Origin: Pseudomonas sp. AOB-7
Lineage (GTDB): Bacteria; Pseudomonadota; Gammaproteobacteria; Pseudomonadales; Pseudomonadaceae
Reading direction: 5' to 3'
Length of the DNA: 64,000 bases
NCBI RefSeq assembly: GCF_003696305.1
Contig: NZ_RFFK01000005.1
Coordinates: 1 to 64,000 of the forward strand
Within the stretch, counting starts at the first letter, position 1, and each line of letters begins with the position of its first letter. Shown here piece after piece: positions 18,440-27,042 of the stretch. The translations under genes and the position numbers were made by a program. The notes beneath the pieces are model-generated. The model made no database searches. It was given only the letters and a program-made list of their open reading frames with translations, and was not told the DNA's origin.

Positions 18440-18467
18440 GATAGACTCGGGCCTCGCGCAAAAGTTC
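18440..18467 (-). promoter_or_regulatory. AlgU-dependent promoter, proximal
   Basis: On the minus strand, GAACTT (18467-18462), a 16-base spacer and TCTATC (18445-18440) match the sigma-E/AlgU consensus GAACTT-N16-TCtga. The predicted transcript starts about 50 bases before the algU ATG. It corresponds in position to the proximal autoregulated algU promoter known in P. aeruginosa. Confidence 0.75.
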
Positions 18468-18643
18468 TCCCCTCCAAGCAAGCTTCCCGCAGAGTCTGTT
18501 TTTCCCTCTGCCGGAGCGGCGCCAACGGGACGCATCCCGCTCGCGCGAATAATTTATCGCCACACGTTTTCCCAATTGATCGACGGTTTGACCGAAGATC
18601 GAGCGGGCACGCGCCGGCGCTCTCCCTTATATGGGCGACCCTG

Positions 18644-18671
18644 TATGGAACCTTAACGACTAAGAAAGTTC
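18644..18671 (-). promoter_or_regulatory. AlgU-dependent promoter, distal
   Basis: On the minus strand, GAACTT (18671-18666), a 16-base spacer and TCCATA (18649-18644) give a second AlgU-type promoter about 260 bases upstream of algU. It lies in the 376-base divergent region shared with nadB. The leader between the two promoters contains no convincing open reading frame. Confidence 0.75.
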
Positions 18672-18757
18672 CCGAGCACTGCGGTCGGTCATAAGCTGGC
18701 TATTGTGCCGCCGACCCTCTCTATATACTAGGGCTCGCATTCCCGCGGAATTCGGAC

Positions 18758-20362
18758 ATGAACCAACACTTCCAGCACGACGTTCTGGTCATCGGCAGCG
18801 GCGCCGCCGGCCTGACTCTCGCCCTCACCCTGCCCGCCCAGCTGCGCATCGCCGTGCTGAGCAAGGGCAACCTGGCCAATGGCTCGACCTACTGGGCGCA
18901 GGGCGGCGTGGCGGCGGTGCTGGACGACACCGACACCGTCGAATCCCACGTCGCCGACACCCTCAATGCCGGCGCCGGCCTGTGCCGTGAAGACGCCGCG
19001 CGCTTCACAGTGGAACACAGCCGCGAAGCCATCCAGTGGCTGATCGACCAGGGCGTGCCCTTTACCCGCGACGACCAGACCGCGCGCGAAGACGGCGGCT
19101 TCGAATTCCACCTGACCCGCGAGGGCGGCCACAGCCACCGGCGCATCATCCACGCCGCCGACGCCACCGGCGCGGCGATCTTCAACACCCTGCTGGAACG
19201 GGCTCGCCAACGGCCCAACATCGAGCTGCTGGAACAGCGCGTGGCGGTCGACCTGATCACCGAGCGCAAGCTCGGCCTGCCTGGCGAACGCTGCCTGGGC
19301 GCCTACGTGCTCGATCGCGCGCGCGGCGAGGTGGACACCTTCAGCGCGCGTTTCGTGATTCTCGCCACCGGCGGCGCGGCCAAGGTCTACCTCTACACCA
19401 GCAACTCCGACGGCGCCTGCGGCGACGGCATCGCCATGGCCTGGCGCGCCGGCTGCCGGGTGGGCAACCTGGAATTCAACCAGTTCCACCCCACCTGCCT
19501 CTACCACCCGCAGGCGAAGAACTTCCTGATCACCGAGGCGCTGCGCGGCGAAGGCGCCCTGCTCCGCCTGCCCAGCGGCGAGCGCTTCATGCCGCGCTTC
19601 GACGAACGCGGCGAGCTGGCCCCGCGCGACATAGTCGCGCGCGCCATCGACCACGAGATGAAGCGTCTCGGTATCGACTGCGTCTACCTGGACATCAGCC
19701 ACAAGCCGGCGGAGTTCATCAAGAATCACTTCCCCACCGTCTACGAACGCTGCCTGGGCTTCGGCATCGACATCACCCAGGAGCCGATCCCGGTGGTGCC
19801 GGCGGCGCACTACACCTGCGGCGGCGTGGTGGTCGACCAGCACGGGCGCACCGATGTACCCGGCCTGTACGCCATCGGCGAAACCAGCTTCACCGGCCTG
19901 CACGGCGCCAACCGCCTGGCCAGCAACTCGCTGCTGGAATGCTTCGTCTACGCCCGTTCGGCCTGCGCCGATATCGTCAATCAGCTCGACCAGGTGGCGA
20001 TGCCGGCCGACCTGCCCGGCTGGGACGCCAGCCAGGTCACCGACTCGGACGAGGATGTGATCATCGCGCACAACTGGGACGAGCTGCGGCGCTTCATGTG
20101 GGACTACGTCGGCATCGTGCGCACCAACAAGCGCCTGCAGCGCGCCGAGCACCGCGTGCGCCTGCTGCAGGGCGAGATCAACGAGTTCTACAGCAACTAC
20201 AAGGTCAGCCGCGACCTGATCGAGCTGCGCAACCTGGCGCTGGTCGCCGAACTGATGATCGAGTCGGCGATGCGCCGCCACGAGAGCCGCGGCCTGCACT
20301 ACACCCTGGATTACCCCGAGCAGTTGGCCGAGGCGCGCGACACTATCCTGACCCCGGCATAG
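18758..20362 (+). CDS. nadB: L-aspartate oxidase
   Basis: A 534-residue FAD enzyme that oxidises L-aspartate to iminoaspartate, the first step of NAD synthesis. The dinucleotide-binding GSGAAGL is at 13-19. The substrate region has [17 protein letters not shown] and [12 protein letters not shown], and the FAD-contacting C-terminal part includes [23 protein letters not shown]. The helical C-terminal domain is complete. It is divergent from algU, as in P. aeruginosa, and its last 20 bases overlap the convergent ygfX gene. A weak TATACT at 18724-18729 could be its -10 element. Confidence 0.96.
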   Translation: MNQHFQHDVLVIGSGAAGLTLALTLPAQLRIAVLSKGNLANGSTYWAQGGVAAVLDDTDTVESHVADTLNAGAGLCREDAARFTVEHSREAIQWLIDQGVPFTRDDQTAREDGGFEFHLTREGGHSHRRIIHAADATGAAIFNTLLERARQRPNIELLEQRVAVDLITERKLGLPGERCLGAYVLDRARGEVDTFSARFVILATGGAAKVYLYTSNSDGACGDGIAMAWRAGCRVGNLEFNQFHPTCLYHPQAKNFLITEALRGEGALLRLPSGERFMPRFDERGELAPRDIVARAIDHEMKRLGIDCVYLDISHKPAEFIKNHFPTVYERCLGFGIDITQEPIPVVPAAHYTCGGVVVDQHGRTDVPGLYAIGETSFTGLHGANRLASNSLLECFVYARSACADIVNQLDQVAMPADLPGWDASQVTDSDEDVIIAHNWDELRRFMWDYVGIVRTNKRLQRAEHRVRLLQGEINEFYSNYKVSRDLIELRNLALVAELMIESAMRRHESRGLHYTLDYPEQLAEARDTILTPA

Positions 20363-20801
20363 CCCAGCGCCGGCGGCTGAACTTCAGGCGCAGACGCAGG
20401 CGCCTGTGCAACTCGCGCGGCAGCGCATCGCGGGGAATGCACAGGCCGCGGCCGAAACGCTCGCCCGGCAGGCGAAAGCGCAGCACCACCGCCAACGGCA
20501 AGGCCAGGCTATCGGGGCGCAACTGCACCGGCTGCCAGCCCCGCGCGGCGCTCCACAGCTGCCAGCCGAGGGCGTCGCGACGCAGCCCGCGCAAGGCATG
20601 GGGCGAAGTCAGCAGGATATGCCGCGGCAGCACCCAGGCGGCATGCGCCAGGCACAACGCCAGCGCCAGAACCTTGCCCCACAGGGGCACGGCGGCCAGC
20701 CAGGGCGCCAGCAGAGCCAGCGCCAAAGCGGCCAGATAGAGCCTCAGCAGCCCGCGCGAGGGCTGCCAATGGCATTCGAACACCTCACTGGGGTTGGACA
20801 C
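20343..20801 (-). CDS. YgfX-like membrane protein
   Basis: A 152-residue protein with the N-terminal YgfX pattern: FECHWQPSR, two closely spaced transmembrane helices (about 18-36 and 40-58), and a soluble basic beta-rich tail ending in many Arg residues. In E. coli YgfX is encoded with SdhE. It has been linked both to SdhE and to cytoskeletal toxicity; its role here is unproven. Its start lies inside the 3' end of sdhE (17-base overlap), so it is translationally coupled. Its 3' end overlaps convergent nadB. Confidence 0.8.
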   Translation of the reverse strand: MSNPSEVFECHWQPSRGLLRLYLAALALALLAPWLAAVPLWGKVLALALCLAHAAWVLPRHILLTSPHALRGLRRDALGWQLWSAARGWQPVQLRPDSLALPLAVVLRFRLPGERFGRGLCIPRDALPRELHRRLRLRLKFSRRRWAMPGSG

Positions 20802-21039
20802 GGTCCAGGATCATGCGCACCATGCGCTTGAGGTCGGCGTCTTCCGGCTCGCCGCGCTGCATGAACCAGCCGAACATGTCCTGATCCTCGCACTCCAGCA
20901 GCTTGCGGTAGCGCGCCCGGTCGTCGGCATCCAGGTTGGGGTAGACCTCCTTGACGAAGGGCACCAGCAGTACGTCCAGCTCCAGCATGCCGCGACGGCT
21001 GTGCCAGAACAGGCGGTTGAGTTCGGTTGCGTCGACCAT
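20785..21039 (-). CDS. sdhE: FAD assembly factor SdhE
   Basis: An 84-residue all-helical SdhE/SDHAF2 protein that promotes covalent attachment of FAD to the succinate dehydrogenase flavoprotein. The diagnostic RRGMLELD motif (R16-G17 with E20) and the C-terminal [13 protein letters not shown] are present. I chose ATG 21039, preceded by AAGGAG, over the longer open frame. It forms an operon with the overlapping ygfX gene. ygfZ, another folate/Fe-S housekeeping factor, is divergent from it. Confidence 0.93.
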   Translation of the reverse strand: MVDATELNRLFWHSRRGMLELDVLLVPFVKEVYPNLDADDRARYRKLLECEDQDMFGWFMQRGEPEDADLKRMVRMILDRVQPQ

Positions 21040-21184
21040 GGAACGGCTCCTTGAAAGAGGCCGGCAGTATAACGGCGAAAAGTCTCGCTGTTGACCCGAA
21101 GCGACGACCGCGCCCGCTGACAAGCGCCTATCGCGCCCTCTATGATGACGCCCCTGTCTTTTCTCCAGCGACTCGATTCCCACC

Positions 21185-22126
21185 ATGGCCGATAGCGCGT
21201 ACTTCACCCTCCTCGACCACGAAGGCCTGCTCGCCGTGCGCGGCGCGGATGCCGGCAAGTTTCTCCAGGGCCAGCTGACCTGCAACCTCGACTACCTGTC
21301 CGCCACCCAGTCCAGCCTGGGCGCCCGCTGCACGCCCAAGGGGCGCATGCTGTCGAGCTTTCGCATCGTCCCGGTGGACGGCGGCTACCTGCTGGCCATG
21401 GCGCGCGAGCTGGTCGCGGCGCAACTGGCCGACCTGCAGAAGTACGCGGTGTTCTCCAAATCCAAACTGAGCGACGAAAGCCCCGCCTGGGTGCGCTTCG
21501 GCCTGGCCGGCGGCGACGCCCTGCTGGCCGAGCTGGGCCTGGAGCTGGGCGCCGAGCGCGATGCCATGGCCAGCGCCGGCGAGCTGCTAGCCGTGCGCCT
21601 CGGCGACGGCCGCGCCGAGCTCTGGGCGCCGGCCGCTGCCGCCGAAGGCCTGCACAGCCGACTGGCCGCCGCGCTGCCGCAGGCGCCGCTCAACGACTGG
21701 CTGCTGGCCCAGGTGCGCGCCGGCGTCGGCCAGGTGTTCGGCGCCAGCCGCGAGCTGTTCATTCCGCAGATGCTCAACCTGCAGGCCCTCGGCGGCGTCA
21801 GCTTCAAGAAGGGCTGCTATACCGGCCAGGAAATCGTCGCGCGCATGCAGTACCTGGGCAAGCTCAAGCGGCGCCTGTACCGCCTGCGCCTGAGCGGCAC
21901 GGACACCCCGGCCATCGGCGTCGAGCTGTTCTCGCCGGTGCACGGCTCCAGCGTCGGCGAAGTGGTGCTGGCCGCCCAGGCGGACGATGCCGTTGAGCTG
22001 CTCGCCGTGTTGCAGGAAGATGCCGTCAACGATGGCCGTCTCCATCTCGGCAGCGGCGAAGGCCCGACGCTGACTTTGCTCGATCTGCCTTATCAGCTGG
22101 ATGCCGACCAGGAAATCCAGCGCTGA
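21185..22126 (+). CDS. ygfZ: Folate-binding protein YgfZ
   Basis: A 313-residue member of the YgfZ/GcvT-like family, which supports repair or assembly of certain Fe-S enzymes such as MiaB using a tetrahydrofolate-linked mechanism. The invariant motif KGCYTGQE is at 209-216 with the essential Cys at 211. The N-terminal part has the GcvT-type [10 protein letters not shown] and [18 protein letters not shown] segments. Length is normal. It is divergent from sdhE and followed by an HDOD gene 46 bases downstream. Confidence 0.93.
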   Translation: MADSAYFTLLDHEGLLAVRGADAGKFLQGQLTCNLDYLSATQSSLGARCTPKGRMLSSFRIVPVDGGYLLAMARELVAAQLADLQKYAVFSKSKLSDESPAWVRFGLAGGDALLAELGLELGAERDAMASAGELLAVRLGDGRAELWAPAAAAEGLHSRLAAALPQAPLNDWLLAQVRAGVGQVFGASRELFIPQMLNLQALGGVSFKKGCYTGQEIVARMQYLGKLKRRLYRLRLSGTDTPAIGVELFSPVHGSSVGEVVLAAQADDAVELLAVLQEDAVNDGRLHLGSGEGPTLTLLDLPYQLDADQEIQR

Positions 22127-22172
22127 CTAAACTGCCCTGGCGCCGCATCGGATCGCCTAAGAGAGCCCATTG

Positions 22173-23009
22173 ATGAGCAAGCTTGCCGAAAAAGTCCAAC
22201 AGGAACTGATCCACGCCATCGAGAACGACGAGCTGGTGCTGCCCACCCTGCCCGAGGTGGCGCTGAAGGTGCGCGAAGCCGCGGAAGATCCGGATATCGG
22301 CATCCCGCAGATCAGCAAGGTGATCGGCAACGACGCCGCGCTCACCGCGCGCATCATCAAGGTGGTCAACAGCCCGCTGCTGCGCACCAACAAGGAAATC
22401 ACCGACCTGCAGATGGCGGTCAGCCGCCTGGGCATCAACTACACCTGCAACCTGGCCACCGGCCTGGCCATGGAGCAGATGTTCCAGGCCACCAGCGACG
22501 TGGTCGACCGCAAGATGCGCGAGGTGTGGAACAAGAGCACCGAGATCGCCGGCATCTGCCATGTGCTGTGCCGCCACTACACCCGCCTGATGCCGGACCA
22601 GGCCACCCTCGCCGGCCTGGTGCACCAGATCGGCGTGCTGCCGATCCTCACCTACGCCGAGGAACACAACGAACTGCTGGCCGACTCCATCAGCCTCAAC
22701 CACGTGATCGAACAGATCCACCCGATCATCGGCGACAAGATCCTGCGCACCTGGGAGTTTCCCGAGCCGATCGCCATGGTGCCCAGCCAGTACCTGAACT
22801 TCGCCCGCGACTCGGCCAAGGTCGACTACGTCGACATCGTCCAGGTCGCCACCCTGCAGAGCTACCTGGGCAGCGAGCACCCCTACACCCAGCTGGACTG
22901 GAGCACGGTGCCGGCCTTCGCCAAGCTCGGCCTCGACCCCAACGTCGACATGCAGGCCGACGAAGACCTCTCCGCCGCCATGGAAGCGGCGATGAGCATG
23001 CTGCAATAA
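22173..23009 (+). CDS. HDOD domain protein
   Basis: A 278-residue protein that is essentially one HDOD domain: LPTLPEVALKVREAAEDPDIGIPQISKVIGNDAALTARI at the N-terminus, then the helical core through about 245. HDOD domains are HD-like folds that usually lack phosphohydrolase activity and act in signalling, for example in biofilm or chemotaxis control. There is no GGDEF, EAL or receiver domain attached. I chose ATG 22173 over the TTG one codon earlier because of the preceding AGAGA. Confidence 0.85.
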   Translation: MSKLAEKVQQELIHAIENDELVLPTLPEVALKVREAAEDPDIGIPQISKVIGNDAALTARIIKVVNSPLLRTNKEITDLQMAVSRLGINYTCNLATGLAMEQMFQATSDVVDRKMREVWNKSTEIAGICHVLCRHYTRLMPDQATLAGLVHQIGVLPILTYAEEHNELLADSISLNHVIEQIHPIIGDKILRTWEFPEPIAMVPSQYLNFARDSAKVDYVDIVQVATLQSYLGSEHPYTQLDWSTVPAFAKLGLDPNVDMQADEDLSAAMEAAMSMLQ

Positions 23010-23078
23010 AAGCGTCGCGGCGCGGCTGACAATCTGCCTCTAGACTCAAGCCCACAGGTTCGTCGGAAGCCGTCACGC

Positions 23079-23834
23079 ATGCGCCTCGTCCTTCTCCTCT
23101 GCACCCTGCTGTTCGGCAGCCTACAAGCCGCCGAGCCGCTGCGCCTGACCAACGGCGAGTGGCCGCCCTACCTGGGCGAGCGCCTGCCGCATCACGGCGT
23201 GGCCTCGCGCATCGTCGCCGAGGCCTTCGCCCTGCAAGGCATCGAGGTGCAGTGGGAATTCCACCCCTGGGCACGCTCGCTGAAACTGGCCGAACAGGGC
23301 CACCGCGACGGCAGCGCGGTGTGGCTGTACAGCGCCGAGCGCGCGCAGCGCTTCCATATCAGCGACCCGGTGGTGGAAAGCGGCTACTACCTGTTTCACC
23401 GCAAGAGCCGCGCCTTCGACTGGAACGCGATCGACGACCTGCGCGGCCTGCGCATCGCCGGCACGCGCGGCTACGACTACGGCGCGGCCTTCCAGCAGGC
23501 GGAGGCGGCGGGCGAACTGCAGGTGAGCCGCATGACCAGCGACGAACAGGGTTTTCGCCAGCTGCTGGCCGGCCGCGTCGAGCTGTTTCCGATGGACAAG
23601 GTGGTCGGCTTTGACATGCTCTACCAGCACTTCAGCGCCGCCGACCGCGCCCGCCTGAGCCTACACCCCATACCGCTGCGCAGTGACAGCCTGCACCTGC
23701 TGCTGTCGCGCGAGGTGCCCGGCAACGCTGAGCGCATCGCGCGCTTCAACCGCGGCCTGGCGCAGCTGCGCGACAGCGGCAAGGTCGCGCAGTACCTGCT
23801 GGAGATCCGGCAGCCGTTAAGCCTCACCCCCTAA
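23079..23834 (+). CDS. Periplasmic solute-binding protein, family 3
   Basis: A 251-residue secreted protein with a signal peptide ending SLQA-AEP (about residue 17). The mature start LRLTNGEWPPYLGERLP is typical of bacterial family 3 (amino-acid type) binding proteins. The remainder shows the two-lobe pattern, with LRGLRIAGTRGYDYG and LFPMDKVVGFDML. No ABC permease or ATPase gene is adjacent, so it is an orphan and may serve another transporter or a sensor. Its 3' end overlaps the convergent tctE gene by 18 bases. Confidence 0.82.
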   Translation: MRLVLLLCTLLFGSLQAAEPLRLTNGEWPPYLGERLPHHGVASRIVAEAFALQGIEVQWEFHPWARSLKLAEQGHRDGSAVWLYSAERAQRFHISDPVVESGYYLFHRKSRAFDWNAIDDLRGLRIAGTRGYDYGAAFQQAEAAGELQVSRMTSDEQGFRQLLAGRVELFPMDKVVGFDMLYQHFSAADRARLSLHPIPLRSDSLHLLLSREVPGNAERIARFNRGLAQLRDSGKVAQYLLEIRQPLSLTP

Positions 23835-25211
23835 CGGGAACTCCACCCGCACCCGCAACCCATGCGGCTGCACCTGGTGCAGGCTGATCTGCGCCTGGTG
23901 CGCGCGGCAGATCTCACCGACTATGGCCAGCCCCAGGCCGGCGCCGCTGCCCTGCGCGCCGCGCCGGTAGAAGCGCTCGAAGACCTTCTGATGCTCGTCC
24001 TCGGGAATCCCCGGGCCGTCGTCCTCCACCTCCAACAGCGCCGGGGCCAGCACCCGCAGGATCAGGTTGCCGCCGGCCGGGGTGTGCGCCAGGGCATTGT
24101 CGATCAGGTTGTTGAGCAGCTCGTTGAGCAGGGTCGGCTCGCCGTCGATCCACACCGGCTGCTCGGCCTCCAGGGCCAGGGCGACGCCGCGGGCATGGGC
24201 CAGCGGCGCCATGGCCAGACCCAGCTCGCGCGCCAGCTGGCTGAGGTCGATGCGCTGCGCACCGCCCTCGGCGATGGCCCGCGCGCCGCTTTCGATACGC
24301 GCCAGCGACAGCAGCTGGTTGGCCAGCTGGGTCAGGCGATCGCCCTGCTGCGCCACCTGCTCCAGGGTGTCGCGCCACGCCTGCGGTTGCTCGGCGCGCA
24401 GGCCCAGGGCGATGCGCGCCTTGAGCGCCGCCAGCGGCGTGCGCAGCTCGTGGGCGGCGTCGGCGATAAACTGCGACTGGCGCTCGAACAGCCCGCGCAA
24501 GCGCTCGTTGAACTGGTTGAGCGCCCCCACCAGCGGCAGCACCTCGCGCGGCAGACCGGCATCGGGCAGCGGCTGCAGGTCGTCGCTGGCGCGTTCGGCC
24601 ACCGCCCGGCGCAGGGTCTCCAGCGGGCGCAGGGCCAGGCTCACCGCCAGCCACACCAACAGCAGCGCGCTGACCGACAGCAGGCCCATGCGCCACAGGG
24701 TGCCGACCAGCAGTTCGCGGGCCATGCGCTCGCGCGCGCCCTGAGTCTCGGCCACGCGAATTTCCGCCATACCGTTCAGCTGCGGCTCGCTGACCGGCTG
24801 CAGCAGGCTGACCACGCGCACGCCCTGGCCGCGGTACTCGGCGTCGTAGAAATGCGCCAGCGCCGGGTAGTCGTCGGTGCGCCGGGTGCCGGGCGGCGCC
24901 GGCGGCAGGTCCTCGTAGCCCGAAACCTGCTCACCCTGCAGGTCGAGCACCTGGTAGTAGATGCGCCCGGCGCTGTCGTAGGCGAAGGTGTCCAGCGCCA
25001 CGTAGGGGATATTGGCCCTGAGCCTGCCATCCTCGGCGTACAGGCCGTCGGCCACCGCCCGCGCCGAGGCCAGCAGGGTGCGGTCGTAGGCGGTGTCGGC
25101 GGCGCGCCGGGCGCTCCAGTAGGCGCTCAGGCTGCTCAGTAGCAGGATCAGCGCCAGCAGCAGCGCCAGGCGCCGCAGCAGGCGGCCGCGCAGGCTGGCG
25201 CCGCGGCTCAT
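23817..25211 (-). CDS. tctE: Sensor histidine kinase TctE
   Basis: A 464-residue membrane histidine kinase. Transmembrane helices at about 14-32 and 175-193 enclose a periplasmic sensor domain. A HAMP-like linker follows, then the H-box FIADAAHELRTPL with phospho-acceptor His254. The catalytic domain has NLIDNALAHTP (N box), DDGPGIPED (G1) and GSGAGLGLAI (G2). TctE senses tricarboxylates and activates TctD. Its start overlaps the tctD stop by 4 bases (ATGA). The uptake genes it should control lie divergently, beyond a repeat island. Confidence 0.92.
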   Translation of the reverse strand: MSRGASLRGRLLRRLALLLALILLLSSLSAYWSARRAADTAYDRTLLASARAVADGLYAEDGRLRANIPYVALDTFAYDSAGRIYYQVLDLQGEQVSGYEDLPPAPPGTRRTDDYPALAHFYDAEYRGQGVRVVSLLQPVSEPQLNGMAEIRVAETQGARERMARELLVGTLWRMGLLSVSALLLVWLAVSLALRPLETLRRAVAERASDDLQPLPDAGLPREVLPLVGALNQFNERLRGLFERQSQFIADAAHELRTPLAALKARIALGLRAEQPQAWRDTLEQVAQQGDRLTQLANQLLSLARIESGARAIAEGGAQRIDLSQLARELGLAMAPLAHARGVALALEAEQPVWIDGEPTLLNELLNNLIDNALAHTPAGGNLILRVLAPALLEVEDDGPGIPEDEHQKVFERFYRRGAQGSGAGLGLAIVGEICRAHQAQISLHQVQPHGLRVRVEFPLGGEA

Positions 25212-25879
25212 GCCTCGATCGCCTCCAGCAGGTAGCCGAGGCCGCGGAAGGTGACGATGCGCACCGCACGCCCTTCGAGCTTCTTGCGCAGGCGGTGGAC
25301 GTAGATCTCGATGGCGTCGGCGCTGGCCTCCTCGTCCAGGCCGAACACCTGGGCGGCCAGCTGCTCCTTGCTCATCACCCGTCCGGGGCGGGCGATCATC
25401 GCCTCCAGCACCGCCTGCTCGCGAGCGGTCAGGCTCAGCGCCTCGCCGTCCAGGCTGAAGCGCCGCGCGCCGAGGTCGTAGACCAGCGTGCCGCAGCGCT
25501 GCAGCTGTTCGCCGCCGAGCACGCTGCGGCGCAGCAGGGCCTTGACCCGTGCCTCCAGCTCGGACAGCTCGAAGGGCTTGGCCAGGTAGTCGTCGGCGCC
25601 CAGGTTGAGGCCGTGCACCCGGTCCTTGACCTCGCCGCGCGCGGTGAGCATCAGCACCGGCAGGGTCTGGCCGCGGTCGCGCAGGCGCGCCAGCACGGCG
25701 AAGCCGTCGAGCCGGGGCAGGCCGATATCGAGAATCGCCAGGGCGTAGTCCTCGCTGGACAAGGCCAGGTCGGCGGCCACCCCGTCGTGCAGCACGTCCA
25801 CCGTCCAGCCGGCGCCCTTGAGCGCCTGGACCACGCTTTCCGCCAACTGCGGATGGTCTTCGACCAGCAGAATCCGCAC
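25208..25879 (-). CDS. tctD: Response regulator TctD (OmpR family)
   Basis: A 223-residue response regulator. The receiver domain (1-118) has the acidic pair ED at 7-8, phospho-acceptor D51 and the conserved K in LAKPFEL. A winged-helix DNA-binding domain covers about 125-220 (GRVMSKEQLAAQVFGL and RLRKKLEG). I placed the start at GTG 25879, which follows GGAGG by 5 bases and begins the receiver strand directly. An ATG at 25900 is in frame but lacks such a site. It is expected to activate opdH-tctCBA transcription when citrate or similar acids are present. Confidence 0.92.
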   Translation of the reverse strand: MRILLVEDHPQLAESVVQALKGAGWTVDVLHDGVAADLALSSEDYALAILDIGLPRLDGFAVLARLRDRGQTLPVLMLTARGEVKDRVHGLNLGADDYLAKPFELSELEARVKALLRRSVLGGEQLQRCGTLVYDLGARRFSLDGEALSLTAREQAVLEAMIARPGRVMSKEQLAAQVFGLDEEASADAIEIYVHRLRKKLEGRAVRIVTFRGLGYLLEAIEA

Positions 25880-25988
25880 CGCCACCTCCGCCTGCAGCAT
25901 CGTTCGAGGCGCGCAGTGTAGCGCCGTTGCGGCTGCTGTGAATTGCCGAGATGCCAGCAGGAGGTCCGCCTGCAGACCGTCGCAGGCG

Positions 25989-26013
25989 ACGTCAAAAAAC
26001 GCTCCAGGCGTTT
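25989..26013. repeat. Hairpin repeat, left flank of the tct island
   Basis: A 25-bp sequence identical to 26891-26915. Within it AAAAAACG / CGTTT pair across loop CTCCAGG. It is preceded by a second dyad, CGTCGC-AG-GCGACG (25978-25991). This is the same architecture as the tandem units near 34.2-34.4 kb. The T-run is short here (three), so it is a weak terminator on the plus strand and a better one on the minus strand. It lies 109 bases upstream of the tctD start. Confidence 0.8.
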
Positions 26014-26050
26014 CTGGGTTCTTCCCGTAGTTTGGGGAAAGCGCTGGTTG

Positions 26051-26828
26051 ACACCGGACTGGCAAGTTGGTGCTTTCTGATCGCGGCGCTCTCTACTTCT
26101 GGAATAGGTTCATTAACGTGTCGAACTTGCGTTCTGGTTTCGCCCCTCACGGGCGAGTCACTTGATTCGCTGCGCTCACCCTGCGGGCCAGCCCGCGGCT
26201 GTTACTCCGCTTCGCTACGTAGCTCTTGCTTGCCCAAGAGAAAGTAACCAAAGAGAAGGGCACCCCACCATCCGGCCCCGGCTACGCCGGGGTTCCCTCC
26301 CTCCATCACCGGTCCAGGGGCACGCCGCGAAGGGCCATCCCTGGCCCATCGCGGCTCTCGCGGCATCCATGCCGCTCAACCCCTTCCACGACGATTCCAC
26401 TCGGCCTCCTGAAGGGGACTTGAGCGTCGTCTGTGCCATCGCAGCTGAAGAGCAAAAGCCAAACTCTAAACACCGCCGAGTTTGATCTTTCGGAGATTTC
26501 GCAAGCTCGCGACCCGGTCCCGTCAGGAGGCCGAGTGGAGGTGTTGCGTAGGGGGACGAGCTGCATGGATGCGGCGAGATACCGATGGCGGCCCCGCTTA
26601 AAGGGCCAGGGACGGCCCTTGTAAGCCGGCCCCCGGAGCGGCACCGGAACGAGGGAAGTTTCGCGCAGCGAAACCCGGATGCCGGGTGCCCTTCTTTGGC
26701 ACACCTTTCTTGGGCAAGCAAGAAAGGTGTGGCGCCCGTAAGGGGCGCAACCCAGACGTTCAGCAGACGCGGTGATGGATAGTGCTAAGTCAGTCAGCGA
26801 TGCGCACACCAACTTGCCAGTCCGGTGT
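26051..26828. repeat. Large imperfect inverted repeat (repeat island between tctD and opdH)
   Basis: The outer arms are a perfect 22-bp inverted repeat (26051-26072 and 26807-26828). Inner matching blocks include a perfect 16-bp pair (26397-26412 and 26523-26538). Other matching blocks include CTTGCTTGCCCAAGA near 26226 and its complement near 26720, and AAGGGCACCC near 26257 and its complement near 26690. The two half-elements of about 350 bp thus face each other across an asymmetric centre of about 110 bp. Open frames inside are proline/arginine-rich shadows with no recognisable protein and no ribosome binding sites. No transposase is present. It could be a non-autonomous mobile or REP-like element, or two insertions of a common intergenic repeat in opposite orientation. 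Confidence 0.75.
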
Positions 26829-26890
26829 TAAGCGCACCCTCCCCGCAGAAATGCAAAGAACCTTTCTGTGGCCAGCCATCCAAGCGGGCC

Positions 26891-26915
26891 ACGTCAAAAA
26901 ACGCTCCAGGCGTTT
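26891..26915. repeat. Hairpin repeat, right flank of the tct island
   Basis: This is the second exact copy of the 25-bp motif, in the same orientation as the left copy. Here the stem AAAAAACG / CGTTTTTT is complete, with loop CTCCAGG and seven Ts following, so it should work as a bidirectional terminator. It lies 128 bases upstream of opdH, between the island and the opdH promoter region. Confidence 0.8.
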
Positions 26916-27021
26916 TTTTCAGTGCTGAAAGCCTGGCGAAAGCTTGCCTCTCTAGCATCGCCTCATGGTGGCTCGATCCACCTGCTCGAGCGACCCCGCA
27001 GTGGTGCGAGGTCGCGACAAA

Positions 27022-27029
27022 AACAAGAA
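27022..27029 (+). promoter_or_regulatory. Hfq/Crc catabolite-repression (CA) motif at opdH
   Basis: AACAAGAA is a perfect AAnAAnAA match, one base before the GGAG ribosome binding site of opdH. In Pseudomonas, Hfq with Crc binds such A-rich motifs at translation initiation regions and blocks translation when preferred carbon sources are present. A GCGACC / GGTCGC stem (26990-27015) just upstream could present the motif as single strand. Confidence 0.6.
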
Positions 27030-27042
27030 TGGAGACCACAAG

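Noticed and set aside
26162..26812. Several 60-168 codon frames inside the tct island
   Set aside because: They lie within the inverted repeat on both strands, lack ribosome binding sites and encode Pro/Arg/Ser low-complexity sequence. I see no transposase or toxin motif.
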